A stretch of 64,000 nucleotides of DNA from JBPCMN01 sp013695115 (lineage in GTDB: Bacteria; Actinomycetota; Acidimicrobiia; IMCC26256; JACDBD01): NCBI GenBank assembly GCA_051002235.1, contig JBPCMN010000058.1:24743-88742 (forward strand), written 5' to 3'. The notes under the pieces are model-generated. The model saw nothing but the letters and a program-made list of their open reading frames with translations, was not told where the DNA came from and made no database searches. Shown piece by piece: positions 33,024 to 40,433 of this stretch. The stretch's first letter is position 1, and every line of letters starts with the position of its first letter. Both the position numbers and the translations under genes were made by a program.

Positions 33024-34142
33024 CTAGCGGTCGCGCCAGCGGCGCACGCCGGCGCGCTCGCCCTCGATCTCGACGCCGGCGGCGAGAAGCTCTTCGGGGG
33101 TGAGACCCACGGGCAGGCCTTCGCCCCGGAACAGCCCCGCGGTGGGCCCGTCGCCGCCCAGCGCGTGGGCGGCGAGCACGACCGCGGCGGAGTTCCAGGT
33201 CGGCTGCTCGACCGGGTAGAGCTGGCCGTCGCGTTCGAACCGCTCGTTGTCGAAGTTGGCGCCGGTCCAGTACCCGCCGCCGTCGGCCCGCAGGAACTGC
33301 ACCCATTCGAACAGCTTGTGGGCCTCGGCGGACGCGCCGATGGCGTCCAGGGCGAGGACGAACTCGCAGGTCTCGGCGGCGGTCACCCAGGGCTTGTCGG
33401 ACACGCAGCGCACGCCGCGCCCTTCGACGACGAACGTCTGCCATCCGCCCGCGACCCGGGCGTGGGCCGACGGACCGCGCAGCACGCCGCCGAGGACGGG
33501 GTAATACCAGTCCATCGCCCAGCGCGACTTGTCGAGGAAGACGTCGGGACGGTGCGCGACCGCGATGGCGAGCGAGCCCAGTGACATCTCCCAGTCGGGG
33601 CGCTCGTGGCCCAGGCGCTCGGCGACCGCGATCGCGTGACGCAGGCTGGCGTGCACGCTCGACGAGCCCGTGAGCAAGGCGCCGTCGCCGGGGTCGTCGC
33701 CCCGCCACGCCAGCTCCCCGGTCTCGGTTTGGTGGTCGAGGGCGAAGTCGATGGCCCGCTCCACCACCGGCCAGAACCGCTCGAGGAAGCGGCGATCGTC
33801 GGTCGACAGGTAGTGGTGCCAGACGCCGTTCGCCACGTAGCAGGTGACGTTGGTGTCGAGCGCCTCGTCCTTGACGTCGTTGCCGACGTAGTACGCGTGC
33901 CAGGCGCCGTCGGGACGCTGCATCCCGCCGAGCCAGTCGTAGGCGGCGGCGGCTTCGTCGTGGTAGCCGCCGACGTCGAGGGCCATCGCCGCTTCGACCA
34001 GGTTCCACGGGTCGGTGTGGTCGCCGGGGGTCCACGGGATATTCCCGTCCGGAAGCTGGATGGCCGCGATCGCGGCGCACGTGGCCGCGACCTCCTGTCG
34101 GCTCAGGATGCCCGGCACCTCGGGCAGCTCACGCTGCGACAT
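33024..34142 (-). CDS. Terpenoid-cyclase/prenyltransferase-fold (alpha/alpha barrel) protein
   Basis: 372 residues, no signal or membrane segment. Repeats with QLPDGNIPW, MQRPDGAWHAYY and LRADGGGYWTG are typical QW-like/prenyltransferase-squalene-cyclase repeats; DALDTNVTCYVANGVWHHYL and SDKPWVTAAETCEFVLAL look like glycoside hydrolase alpha/alpha toroids. Third gene of a tight minus-strand set (glycosyltransferase, methyltransferase, this), overlapping the methyltransferase by 14 nt. Because of that context, processing of a glycan is more likely than terpene cyclisation. Confidence 0.65.
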   Translation of the reverse strand: MSQRELPEVPGILSRQEVAATCAAIAAIQLPDGNIPWTPGDHTDPWNLVEAAMALDVGGYHDEAAAAYDWLGGMQRPDGAWHAYYVGNDVKDEALDTNVTCYVANGVWHHYLSTDDRRFLERFWPVVERAIDFALDHQTETGELAWRGDDPGDGALLTGSSSVHASLRHAIAVAERLGHERPDWEMSLGSLAIAVAHRPDVFLDKSRWAMDWYYPVLGGVLRGPSAHARVAGGWQTFVVEGRGVRCVSDKPWVTAAETCEFVLALDAIGASAEAHKLFEWVQFLRADGGGYWTGANFDNERFERDGQLYPVEQPTWNSAAVVLAAHALGGDGPTAGLFRGEGLPVGLTPEELLAAGVEIEGERAGVRRWRDR

Positions 34143-34890
34143 CGTCGTGGTCCTTTCGTGTCGCTGCCCTCTCGGTGGCCGGCCGCTCGGAGTACACGAC
34201 GAGGCTCTTGCCCAGGACGGGGTCGAGTGCCTTCCCCACCGCCGTCAGCCAGCGGGGACGGTTGGTCAGCTCCCACACCAGGAAGTCGTGGTAGCGGCGG
34301 ACGGCCCAGGCGCGGTCGGCGCGCTCGACGCCCACCGCGCACCGCAGCCACCAGTACGGCGAGTGGAGCGCGTGGGCGTGGTGCGATCCCTTCGGGACCA
34401 GCCCGGCCGCGGTCAGCTTCGATTCGAGGTCGCGCTGGCGGTAGATGCGCACGTGCCCGCCGGGCGTGTCGTGGTAGCCGGAGTCGAGTGCCCAGCAGAT
34501 CCGCTCGGGCAAGCGGGTTGGGACGGTGACCGCGATCCGGCCGCCCGGCCGCAGCACCCGGACGAGCTCGGCGAGCGCGCCCTCGTCGGCCCAGATGTGC
34601 TCGAGGACCTCGGCGGCGATGATCCGGTCGAAGCTGGCGTCGGGGAACGGGAGCGCGAGCGCGTCGCCGTTCACGACGCCGCCGGTCGCGCCGTAGCGGA
34701 GCTCCCCGGCGTCGAGCATTCCGCCGGCGACCGCGCTGACATCGGCGAGCTCGGTCGCGTCGGCGTCGAACGGCACGACGACCGCGCCGTGGCGCAGCGC
34801 CTCGAACGCGTGGCGGCCGCCGCCGCAGCCGAGATCGAGGAGCCGGTGACCGGGCCGGAGGTCGAGGCGCTCGAAGTCGACGGTCAACAC
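34129..34890 (-). CDS. Class I SAM-dependent methyltransferase
   Basis: 253 residues from GTG 34890, overlapping the glycosyltransferase stop by 7 nt. Rossmann motif I LLDLGCGGGRHAFEAL, motif II FDADATEL, GDALALPFPDASFDRIIAAEVLEHIW and VLRPGGRIAVTVPT are canonical (Methyltransf_11 type). HVRIYRQRDLESKLTAAGL follows. It probably methylates a glycan or lipid intermediate made by its operon partner. Codon bias matches the neighbours. Confidence 0.88.
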   Translation of the reverse strand: MLTVDFERLDLRPGHRLLDLGCGGGRHAFEALRHGAVVVPFDADATELADVSAVAGGMLDAGELRYGATGGVVNGDALALPFPDASFDRIIAAEVLEHIWADEGALAELVRVLRPGGRIAVTVPTRLPERICWALDSGYHDTPGGHVRIYRQRDLESKLTAAGLVPKGSHHAHALHSPYWWLRCAVGVERADRAWAVRRYHDFLVWELTNRPRWLTAVGKALDPVLGKSLVVYSERPATERAATRKDHDDVAA

Positions 34891-36170
34891 CGGGCCGCCC
34901 TGTCGTTGGGGAGCTGGTCGTCGAGGAGGGCGCGGTACTGCTCGACCGTGCGCGCCGCAGTGATGCGCCAGGTGAACCGCTCGAGCACGCGGGCGCGGCC
35001 GCGCTCGCCGATGCCGGCGCGAAGGTCGTGGCCGTCGAGGACGCGGCGGATTCCGGCAGCGAGCGCCGACGGGTCGCCGGGCGGGACGAGCAGGCCGGTG
35101 TCGCCGTCGCGCCCGACGACCTCGGGGAGCGCGCCGCCGGTGGTGGCGACGACGGGAACGCCGCAGGCCATCGCCTCGATCGCGGGGAGCGAGAAGCCCT
35201 CGTAGAGCGACGGCACCGCCGCCACCTCGGCCTCGGCGTACAACTCGACGATCCGCTCGGTCGTGACGCCCGAGACGAACGTGACCGAGCCCTCGAGGCC
35301 CAGGCGCTCGATCAGCGCGGGGATGGGGCTCTTCCCCTTCATCTTGCCGATTACGACGAGGTGGGCGTCGTCGCGCTCGGTGCGCACCTTGGCCAGGGCC
35401 TCCAGCAGCGGTGCCAGGCCCTTCATCGGGACGTCGGCGCTGGCGGTGGTCATGATCCGACCCCGCACCCGGGCGACGCCGGGCACGGGCCGGAACGTCT
35501 CGGGGTCGACGCCCACCGGCACGACGTGCAGGCGGTCGAGCGGGATGTCCATCTGGGCGGCGATGTCGCGCTTCGACGACTCCGACACGGTCAGGTGGCG
35601 CGGGATGCGCCGCGCCACCTTGCTCTGCATGCCGAGGAAGCCGTACCACCGCCGCATCGCGAGGCGGCGCCACCTGCGCTGCTCGTGGGCGAGGTCGAGG
35701 TCGCGGTCGACCGTGATCGGATGGTGGAGAGTCGTGAGCACCGGCCAGCCGTCGTCGATCATCTTCGCCAGCCCGGTGCCGAGGCACTGGTTGTCGTGCA
35801 ACAGGTCGAACTGGTGACGGCGGCGGCGCAGCATCCGGCGCACCCGCAGCGAGAACGTGTACGGCTCGGGGAACCCGGCGCCGCACATGATCGCGAACTC
35901 CTGCACGTCGATCCGACTCTTGAACTCCCACGGCCATGGCACCCGGAACGGGTTGTCGGGCCGGTAGAGGTCGAGGCTCGGGACGCGCGTCAGCTGGGCG
36001 GGGTCGTCGAGCTCGGGGTAGGGCGGCCCCGAGAACACCTCGACCTCGTGGCCGAGCGCGGCCAGCTCGCGGGCGAGGTAGCGGGTGTACACACCCTGGC
36101 CCCCGCAGTGGGGATTGCCCCGATACACCAGATACGCGACGCGCAGCGGCACAGCAGGAGACCCGGGCAT
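34884..36170 (-). CDS. Family 4 glycosyltransferase
   Basis: 428 residues from ATG 36170, the start supported by TAGGTT 7 nt upstream. GT-B fold: N-terminal VAYLVYRGNPHCGGQGVYTRYLARELAALGHEVEVFSG, middle HHPITVDRDL and SESSKRDIAAQMDIP, and the C-terminal donor site PSLYEGFSLPAIEAMACGVPVVATTGGALPEVV. Acts on the inner face of the membrane with a nucleotide-sugar donor. The order glycosyltransferase-methyltransferase-barrel protein resembles glycolipid or polymethylated-polysaccharide gene sets in other actinobacteria, but the product is not known. Confidence 0.9.
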   Translation of the reverse strand: MPGSPAVPLRVAYLVYRGNPHCGGQGVYTRYLARELAALGHEVEVFSGPPYPELDDPAQLTRVPSLDLYRPDNPFRVPWPWEFKSRIDVQEFAIMCGAGFPEPYTFSLRVRRMLRRRRHQFDLLHDNQCLGTGLAKMIDDGWPVLTTLHHPITVDRDLDLAHEQRRWRRLAMRRWYGFLGMQSKVARRIPRHLTVSESSKRDIAAQMDIPLDRLHVVPVGVDPETFRPVPGVARVRGRIMTTASADVPMKGLAPLLEALAKVRTERDDAHLVVIGKMKGKSPIPALIERLGLEGSVTFVSGVTTERIVELYAEAEVAAVPSLYEGFSLPAIEAMACGVPVVATTGGALPEVVGRDGDTGLLVPPGDPSALAAGIRRVLDGHDLRAGIGERGRARVLERFTWRITAARTVEQYRALLDDQLPNDRAARC

Positions 36171-36177
36171 AGAGGAG

Positions 36178-36183
36178 AACCTA
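36178..36183 (-). promoter_or_regulatory. -10 box for the glycosyltransferase operon
   Basis: TAGGTT on the minus strand, 7 nt before ATG 36170; faces the TACCCT box at 36221 on the other strand across a 63-bp divergent region. Confidence 0.5.
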
Positions 36184-36220
36184 CTCGACGGTAGGCCAGT
36201 TCCCTGAAGGGGGCCCCGAC

Positions 36221-36226
36221 TACCCT
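36221..36226 (+). promoter_or_regulatory. -10 box for the S9 peptidase gene
   Basis: TACCCT ends 7 nt before GTG 36234. Confidence 0.5.
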
Positions 36227-36233
36227 GCGCGCC

Positions 36234-38078
36234 GTGGAGGCCCGCGTCACCGCGGCCATGGTCGCCCGCACCCACGTCGTGGCCGAGCCCCGCTGGAGCG
36301 CGTCCGGCCGCCTCGTCGCGTGGGTCGACGCGTTCGACGGCCGCGCCGACCTCGTCGTGGCGCGCGTGAACGGCGCGTCGTTGCCGCTGGTCGTCACCGC
36401 TGACGTCCCCGTGACATCGGTCGGCGCGTACGGCGGCGGCGCGTTCGCGTGGGCGGGTGACGACCAACTCGTCTTCGCCGCGGCCGACGGACGCCTGCTC
36501 GTGGTCGCGCCCGAAGAAGGCGGCGGCACCGCGCGCGTCGTCAGCCGCGACGGCCAGGCGGCGGCGCCGGCGGTCTCCCCCGACGGCACCCGGGTGGCGT
36601 TCATCCTCGAGCGCGACGACGCCTGTGACATCGCGGTGGCCCCGCTCGACGGCGCGGCCTGGCCGGCGCGCGTGTCGGAAGGCGCCGACTACGCCTGGGA
36701 CCCGGCGTGGGCGCCCGACGGCGACGGGCTGGCGTGGCACGAGTGGGACCTGCCCAACATGCCGTGGGACGGCTCCCGGGTGGCGTGCCGCAAGGTCGAC
36801 GGGCTCGCGCCCGCCGGGGTTCCGCAGGTCGTGGCGGGAGGCGACGACGTCAGCGTCGGCCAGCCCCGGTTCGCACCCGACGGATCGGCCCTCGCCTTCG
36901 TCAGCGACGGCACCGGGTGGGCCAACGTCTGGCTGGCGGCGGCCGACGGGTCGCGGGCCCGTCCCCTGATCGAGGAGCCCCGCGAGCACGCCGAGCCCTC
37001 GTGGGGGCCGGGCCAGCGGTCGTTCGCGTGGGCACCCGACTCCGCCGCGCTCGCGTTCGGTCGCAACGAGGAGGGCTTCGGCCACCTGGTCGTGGTGGCC
37101 GGCGACGGTTCCGGCGCCCGCCCGGTCTCGACCGGATGGCACCAGGGGCTTGATTGGGGCGGGTCGGGGCTGGTCTGTGTGCGCTCGGCTCCGCGCACCG
37201 CGCCCGTCATCACGGTGAACCCCGCCGACACCGAGCCGGGACGGACGCTCGCGGTCGGGGCGGTGGCCGGGCTCGAGCCGGCCGCCGCGGTCGAACCCCA
37301 GACCGTCGAGTGGCGAGCCGAGGACGGGGTGACCGTTCCCGGGTTGCTCTGGCAGCCGCGCGTGCCCGCTCTCGGGTCGGGCACGCTGCCTCCGCTGCTT
37401 GTCGACGTGCACGGCGGGCCGACCGGCCAGGCGAGCGCGTCGTGGTCGCCGCGCCACCAGTTCTTCGTCGACCGCGGGTGGGCGGTCCTCACGCCCAATT
37501 ACCGCGGCTCCACCGGCTACGGCCGGGCCTACGCCCAGGCGCTGGCGGCGCGCTGGGGCCACTGCGACGTCACCGACACCGCCGCCGGGATCCGCCACGC
37601 CCGGCGCGGCCGGTGGTGCGATCCCGACCGCGTCGCGGTCATGGGCGGGAGCGCCGGCGGACTCACCGTGCTGCTACTCGCGGCCCGTCATCCCGAGTTG
37701 GTCCGCGCCGCGGTGAGCCTCTACGGAGTCACCGACCTCTTCGACCTCGCCGAGACGACCCACCGGTTCGAGTCGCGCTACCTCGATCGCATCGTCGGCA
37801 CCCTGCCCCGGAACGCCGGCCGCTACCGCGAGCGCTCGCCGGTGACCCACGCGGGCGAGATCACGGTCCCGGTCCTGATGCTCCAGGGCGCCGACGACAA
37901 GGTCGTCCCGCCGGGCCAGGCGCGTCTCATGGTGGATGCGATGCGGGCGGCGGGGACGGCGGTCGACTACCACGAGTACGAGGGCGAGGGTCACGGCTTC
38001 ACCCGGGTCGCGACCATCGCCGACGCGCTCGAGCGCACGGACGCGTTCCTGACTCGCCACGTGCTGCGCCGAACATGA
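36234..38078 (+). CDS. S9-family serine peptidase (prolyl oligopeptidase type)
   Basis: 614 residues from GTG 36234. Residues 1 to about 350 form a WD40-like/beta-propeller region with TolB-like repeats (AVSPDGTRVAFILERDD, PAWAPDGDGLAWHEWD, RFAPDGSALAFVSDG). The alpha/beta hydrolase domain starts near 380: LLVDVHGGPTGQ, NYRGSTGYGRAYA, the nucleophile Ser473 in VMGGSAGG, Asp in LQGADDKVVPP and His in YEGEGHGF. No signal peptide, so probably cytoplasmic and active on oligopeptides or acylated peptides. Confidence 0.93.
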   Translation: MEARVTAAMVARTHVVAEPRWSASGRLVAWVDAFDGRADLVVARVNGASLPLVVTADVPVTSVGAYGGGAFAWAGDDQLVFAAADGRLLVVAPEEGGGTARVVSRDGQAAAPAVSPDGTRVAFILERDDACDIAVAPLDGAAWPARVSEGADYAWDPAWAPDGDGLAWHEWDLPNMPWDGSRVACRKVDGLAPAGVPQVVAGGDDVSVGQPRFAPDGSALAFVSDGTGWANVWLAAADGSRARPLIEEPREHAEPSWGPGQRSFAWAPDSAALAFGRNEEGFGHLVVVAGDGSGARPVSTGWHQGLDWGGSGLVCVRSAPRTAPVITVNPADTEPGRTLAVGAVAGLEPAAAVEPQTVEWRAEDGVTVPGLLWQPRVPALGSGTLPPLLVDVHGGPTGQASASWSPRHQFFVDRGWAVLTPNYRGSTGYGRAYAQALAARWGHCDVTDTAAGIRHARRGRWCDPDRVAVMGGSAGGLTVLLLAARHPELVRAAVSLYGVTDLFDLAETTHRFESRYLDRIVGTLPRNAGRYRERSPVTHAGEITVPVLMLQGADDKVVPPGQARLMVDAMRAAGTAVDYHEYEGEGHGFTRVATIADALERTDAFLTRHVLRRT

Positions 38079-38088
38079 GAAGGCGGTC

Positions 38089-38730
38089 GTGAGCACGTAC
38101 GCGTTCCAAGGGCCGCGCCGTGGTGCCGACCGCGGAGTGCTGCTCGCGCACGGCGCCGGGTCCGACAAGGACGCGCCGGCCCTGAAGGCGGTCGCGTCGT
38201 CGCTGGCGGATGCGGGCGTGCCGTCGCTGCGCTTCGACTACCCGTACCGGGTGGCGAAGAAGCGCGCACCCGACCGGGCGCCGGTGCTGGACCGCGCCAC
38301 CCGCGACGCCGCGGCCGAGCTGGCGAAACGGGCGGGGCTGCCGGCCGAGCGGCTCGTTCTCGGCGGACGGTCGATGGGCGGTCGCTACTGCTCGCTCATC
38401 GTCGGGGACGAGGAGGTTCCGGTTCCGGCCCTGGGTCTGCTGCTGCTCGGCTACCCGCTGCACCCGGCCGGGCAGCCCGACCGGTTGCGCGTCGACCACT
38501 TCCCCCGGCTGCGGATGCCTTGTCTGTTCGTGAGCGGGACGCGCGACTCGCTCGCCGGACGCGACGCCCTGGCCAAGGCGGCGAACGCGATCAAGGGCAA
38601 GGTCGCGTTCCACTGGCTCGAATCGGCCGACCACGGGTACCGGCCGCTCAAAGCCAGCGGTCGCACCCTCCCCGACGTCGTCGCCGAAGTCGCGGAAGTG
38701 TCGGCCGCCTGGGTGACGAAGTTGCGCTAA
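38089..38730 (+). CDS. Alpha/beta hydrolase, KANL3/TEX30 type
   Basis: 213 residues from GTG 38089, 10 bp after the peptidase. GVLLAHGAGSDKDAPALKAVASSLADAG, FDYPYRVAKKRAPDRAP, the nucleophile elbow LVLGGRSMGGR, LLLLGYPLHPAGQPDRLRVDHFP and LESADHGYRPL with the catalytic His match the small KANL3/TEX30-like hydrolases. Activity of the family is undefined. The stop codon overlaps the tail of repeat copy R3. Confidence 0.85.
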   Translation: MSTYAFQGPRRGADRGVLLAHGAGSDKDAPALKAVASSLADAGVPSLRFDYPYRVAKKRAPDRAPVLDRATRDAAAELAKRAGLPAERLVLGGRSMGGRYCSLIVGDEEVPVPALGLLLLGYPLHPAGQPDRLRVDHFPRLRMPCLFVSGTRDSLAGRDALAKAANAIKGKVAFHWLESADHGYRPLKASGRTLPDVVAEVAEVSAAWVTKLR

Positions 38731-38824
38731 CTCTTCGGTCGCGCTCGCGTCGCTCGCCGCTCCCGCACGCAGCTGACTGGCCGGGGCCCGGGGTACCGGC
38801 CCCCGCTGGGCTGATGGCAGGCCA
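38727..38824 (-). repeat. Stop-associated hairpin repeat, copy R3 (minus strand)
   Basis: Read on the minus strand: GGCCTGCCATCAG, a GC-rich imperfect hairpin (GGGGCC...GGCCCC around GGTACC, plus 38783-38803), GTGCGGGAGCGGCGAGCG, then GAGCGCGACCGAAGAGTTAG. Here the hairpin lies before the GCGGGAGCGG block, the reverse of the other copies. The terminal TTAG (plus CTAA) contains the stop codon of the hydrolase gene. Confidence 0.75.
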
Positions 38825-38833
38825 TAGCGACTG

Positions 38834-38849
38834 TGTGTCAAGCGTCACA
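38834..38849 (+). promoter_or_regulatory. CRP-like palindrome upstream of the cyclase gene
   Basis: TGTGT-CAAGCG-TCACA differs from the CRP/GlxR consensus TGTGA-N6-TCACA at one position and extends to GTGTGT...TCACAC. It lies 98 bp before the start of a class III nucleotide cyclase gene. Confidence 0.4.
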
Positions 38850-38946
38850 CCGGGCTGACCTGCACGGACGGCGAAGCCGGCGCGAACGCTGGGTGAAACG
38901 CCCTGAATCATCGGCGTTTCGGCCGTGGCATGCGGGAGAATGGGAC

Positions 38947-39459
38947 ATGCGAGTCAGCCGGTCGTTCGCCTTCGTCGATCTCTGCGGGTTCACCCGCTTC
39001 ACCGACGCGCACGGCGACGAGGAGGCAGTGGCGGTCCTCACCCAGTTCCGGGCGTGCGTGCGCGAGGTCGCGTCGGAGTTCGGCGTGCGGGTGGCGAAGT
39101 GGCTCGGTGACGGCGCGATGTTCGTGAGCACCGAGCCCGAGCAGCTCGTCGCGTGCGTAGCCGAGCTCGAGCACCGCATCGAGGTCGCCGGCATCGCACT
39201 CCCGATCCGGTCGGGCATGGCCGGCGGCGACGTCATCCTGTTCGAAGGCGACGACTACATCGGTGGTCCGATCAACCTGGCGGCGCGGCTGTGCGACCAG
39301 GCCGAGCCCAACGAGGTGCTGGCCACCGCCGACCTTGCCGACGTCAAACCCCCGTGGGCCGAGGCCCGCCCCGTCGGCACGCGCGCGGTGCCGGGCTTCG
39401 TGCAGCCGATCGCGGTCTTCTGCGTGTCACTGCCGGTCACCGCGGAGCTCCGCCTCTAA
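38947..39459 (+). CDS. Single-domain class III adenylate/guanylate cyclase
   Basis: 170 residues from ATG 38947 behind GGGAG. Stand-alone catalytic domain that should act as a homodimer. Metal-binding aspartates are D11 (AFVDLCGFTRFTD) and D55 (KWLGDGAMF); the Asn/Arg that stabilise the transition state are in GPINLAARLCDQAEP. The Lys and other residues that would distinguish ATP from GTP are not decided by eye. No sensor domain is attached, so regulation must come from expression or a partner. A CRP-like site upstream hints at cAMP feedback. The stop overlaps repeat copy R4. Confidence 0.85.
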   Translation: MRVSRSFAFVDLCGFTRFTDAHGDEEAVAVLTQFRACVREVASEFGVRVAKWLGDGAMFVSTEPEQLVACVAELEHRIEVAGIALPIRSGMAGGDVILFEGDDYIGGPINLAARLCDQAEPNEVLATADLADVKPPWAEARPVGTRAVPGFVQPIAVFCVSLPVTAELRL

Positions 39460-39583
39460 TTCTCCTTGTCTCGCTCGCTCGTTGCGGGCCGGGCCATCCA
39501 CGAAGGGCTGGCCGGCCCGCGGGCACTCGCTCGCTGGCGAGCGGCTCCGCTCCCTCCGGTCGCTCCGCCGCCGCGTGCAGGTC
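39456..39583 (-). repeat. Stop-associated hairpin repeat, copy R4 (minus strand)
   Basis: Read on the minus strand: GGAGCGACCGGAGGGAGCGG, CGCTCGCCAGCGAGCG (small hairpin), a long stem GCGGGCCGGCCA...TGGCCCGGCCCGC (plus 39484-39520, one bulge) with loop CCCTTCG, then AACGAGCGAGCGAGACAAGG and AGAATTAG. The hairpin is nearly the same as in copy R6 (CTCTTCGAG loop). The final TTAG covers the cyclase stop codon. Confidence 0.75.
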
Positions 39584-39590
39584 CAGTCGC

Positions 39591-39596
39591 TAGCCT
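39591..39596 (+). promoter_or_regulatory. -10 box for the crotonase-murA operon
   Basis: TAGCCT ends 6 nt before ATG 39603. Confidence 0.5.
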
Positions 39597-39602
39597 GCAT
39601 GC

Positions 39603-40433
39603 ATGAACACCCTCACGCTCGAGCGCGAAGGCAACGTCGGCTGGCTCCATCTGAACCGGCCCGACCGGCTCAACTCGTTCACGATCGAGATGTGGCGCGA
39701 GCTCGGCGAGCTCGGCGACGAGCTGCGCGACGACGCCGACCTGCGCGCCCTGGTCGTCATCGGTGAGGGGCGCGCGTTCTCGAGCGGGATCGACACGTCG
39801 GTGTTCGCCGGCGGCGGCCGGGACGACGAGCGCCTGGACGAGCTGGGCGCGGGTCGCGAAGTTGGTGCCCGCCACGACGACCCGGTCGTCGACTCCATCA
39901 TGCGCACCCAGGACTCGTTCACCTGGCTGGCGGAAGCGCCGTTCGCCACCATCGCGGCGGTGCGCGGCTACGCCCTCGGTGCCGGCCTCCAGCTGGCGCT
40001 GGCATGCGATGTGCGCGTCATGGCGCGAGGCACCCAGGTCGGGCTGCTCGAGTTCAAGTACGGGATCATCCCCGACCTCGGCGGCACCCAACGCCTGCCG
40101 CGCCTGGTCGGGGTGGGGAAGGCGAAGGAGCTTATCTTCACTGCCCAGCGCATCGACGCCGACGAAGCCGCCCGCATCGGGATCGCCGAGCGGCTCGTCG
40201 ACGACGCCGAGCTCGAGCAGGTCGCGGGCGAGATCGCCACGACGATCGCGAGGCAGCCGCCGTTGGCGGTGCGCGCCGCCAAGCGCGCCATCGCCGCGTC
40301 GGGCGACCTCCCGATCCGCGACGGGCTTCGGATCGAAGCGGAGGGCCAGAAGACCTGCTTGACCTCCGACGACATGAAGGAGGCCATTGCCGCCTTCGTG
40401 GAGCAGCGCCGGCCGGAGTACCACGGCCGATGA
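39603..40433 (+). CDS. Enoyl-CoA hydratase/isomerase family protein with altered active site
   Basis: 276 residues, crotonase fold: GWLHLNRPDRLNSF, the oxyanion hole residues in GRAFSSGIDTS and RGYALGAGLQLALACDVR, and EFKYGIIPDLGGTQRLPRLVG. Of the two catalytic glutamates of true hydratases, the first is replaced by Gln130 (AGLQLAL) and the second, Glu150, is kept. Hydration may thus be impaired; isomerase, hydrolase or other crotonase chemistry is possible. An extra acidic loop (residues 70-97) is also unusual. Its stop overlaps the murA ATG. Confidence 0.82.
   Translation: MNTLTLEREGNVGWLHLNRPDRLNSFTIEMWRELGELGDELRDDADLRALVVIGEGRAFSSGIDTSVFAGGGRDDERLDELGAGREVGARHDDPVVDSIMRTQDSFTWLAEAPFATIAAVRGYALGAGLQLALACDVRVMARGTQVGLLEFKYGIIPDLGGTQRLPRLVGVGKAKELIFTAQRIDADEAARIGIAERLVDDAELEQVAGEIATTIARQPPLAVRAAKRAIAASGDLPIRDGLRIEAEGQKTCLTSDDMKEAIAAFVEQRRPEYHGR

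Noticed and set aside
36171..37598. Long upstream extension of the family 4 glycosyltransferase frame across the S9 peptidase gene
   Set aside because: Antisense to the peptidase, no family similarity, and a -10 box fixes the start at 36170.
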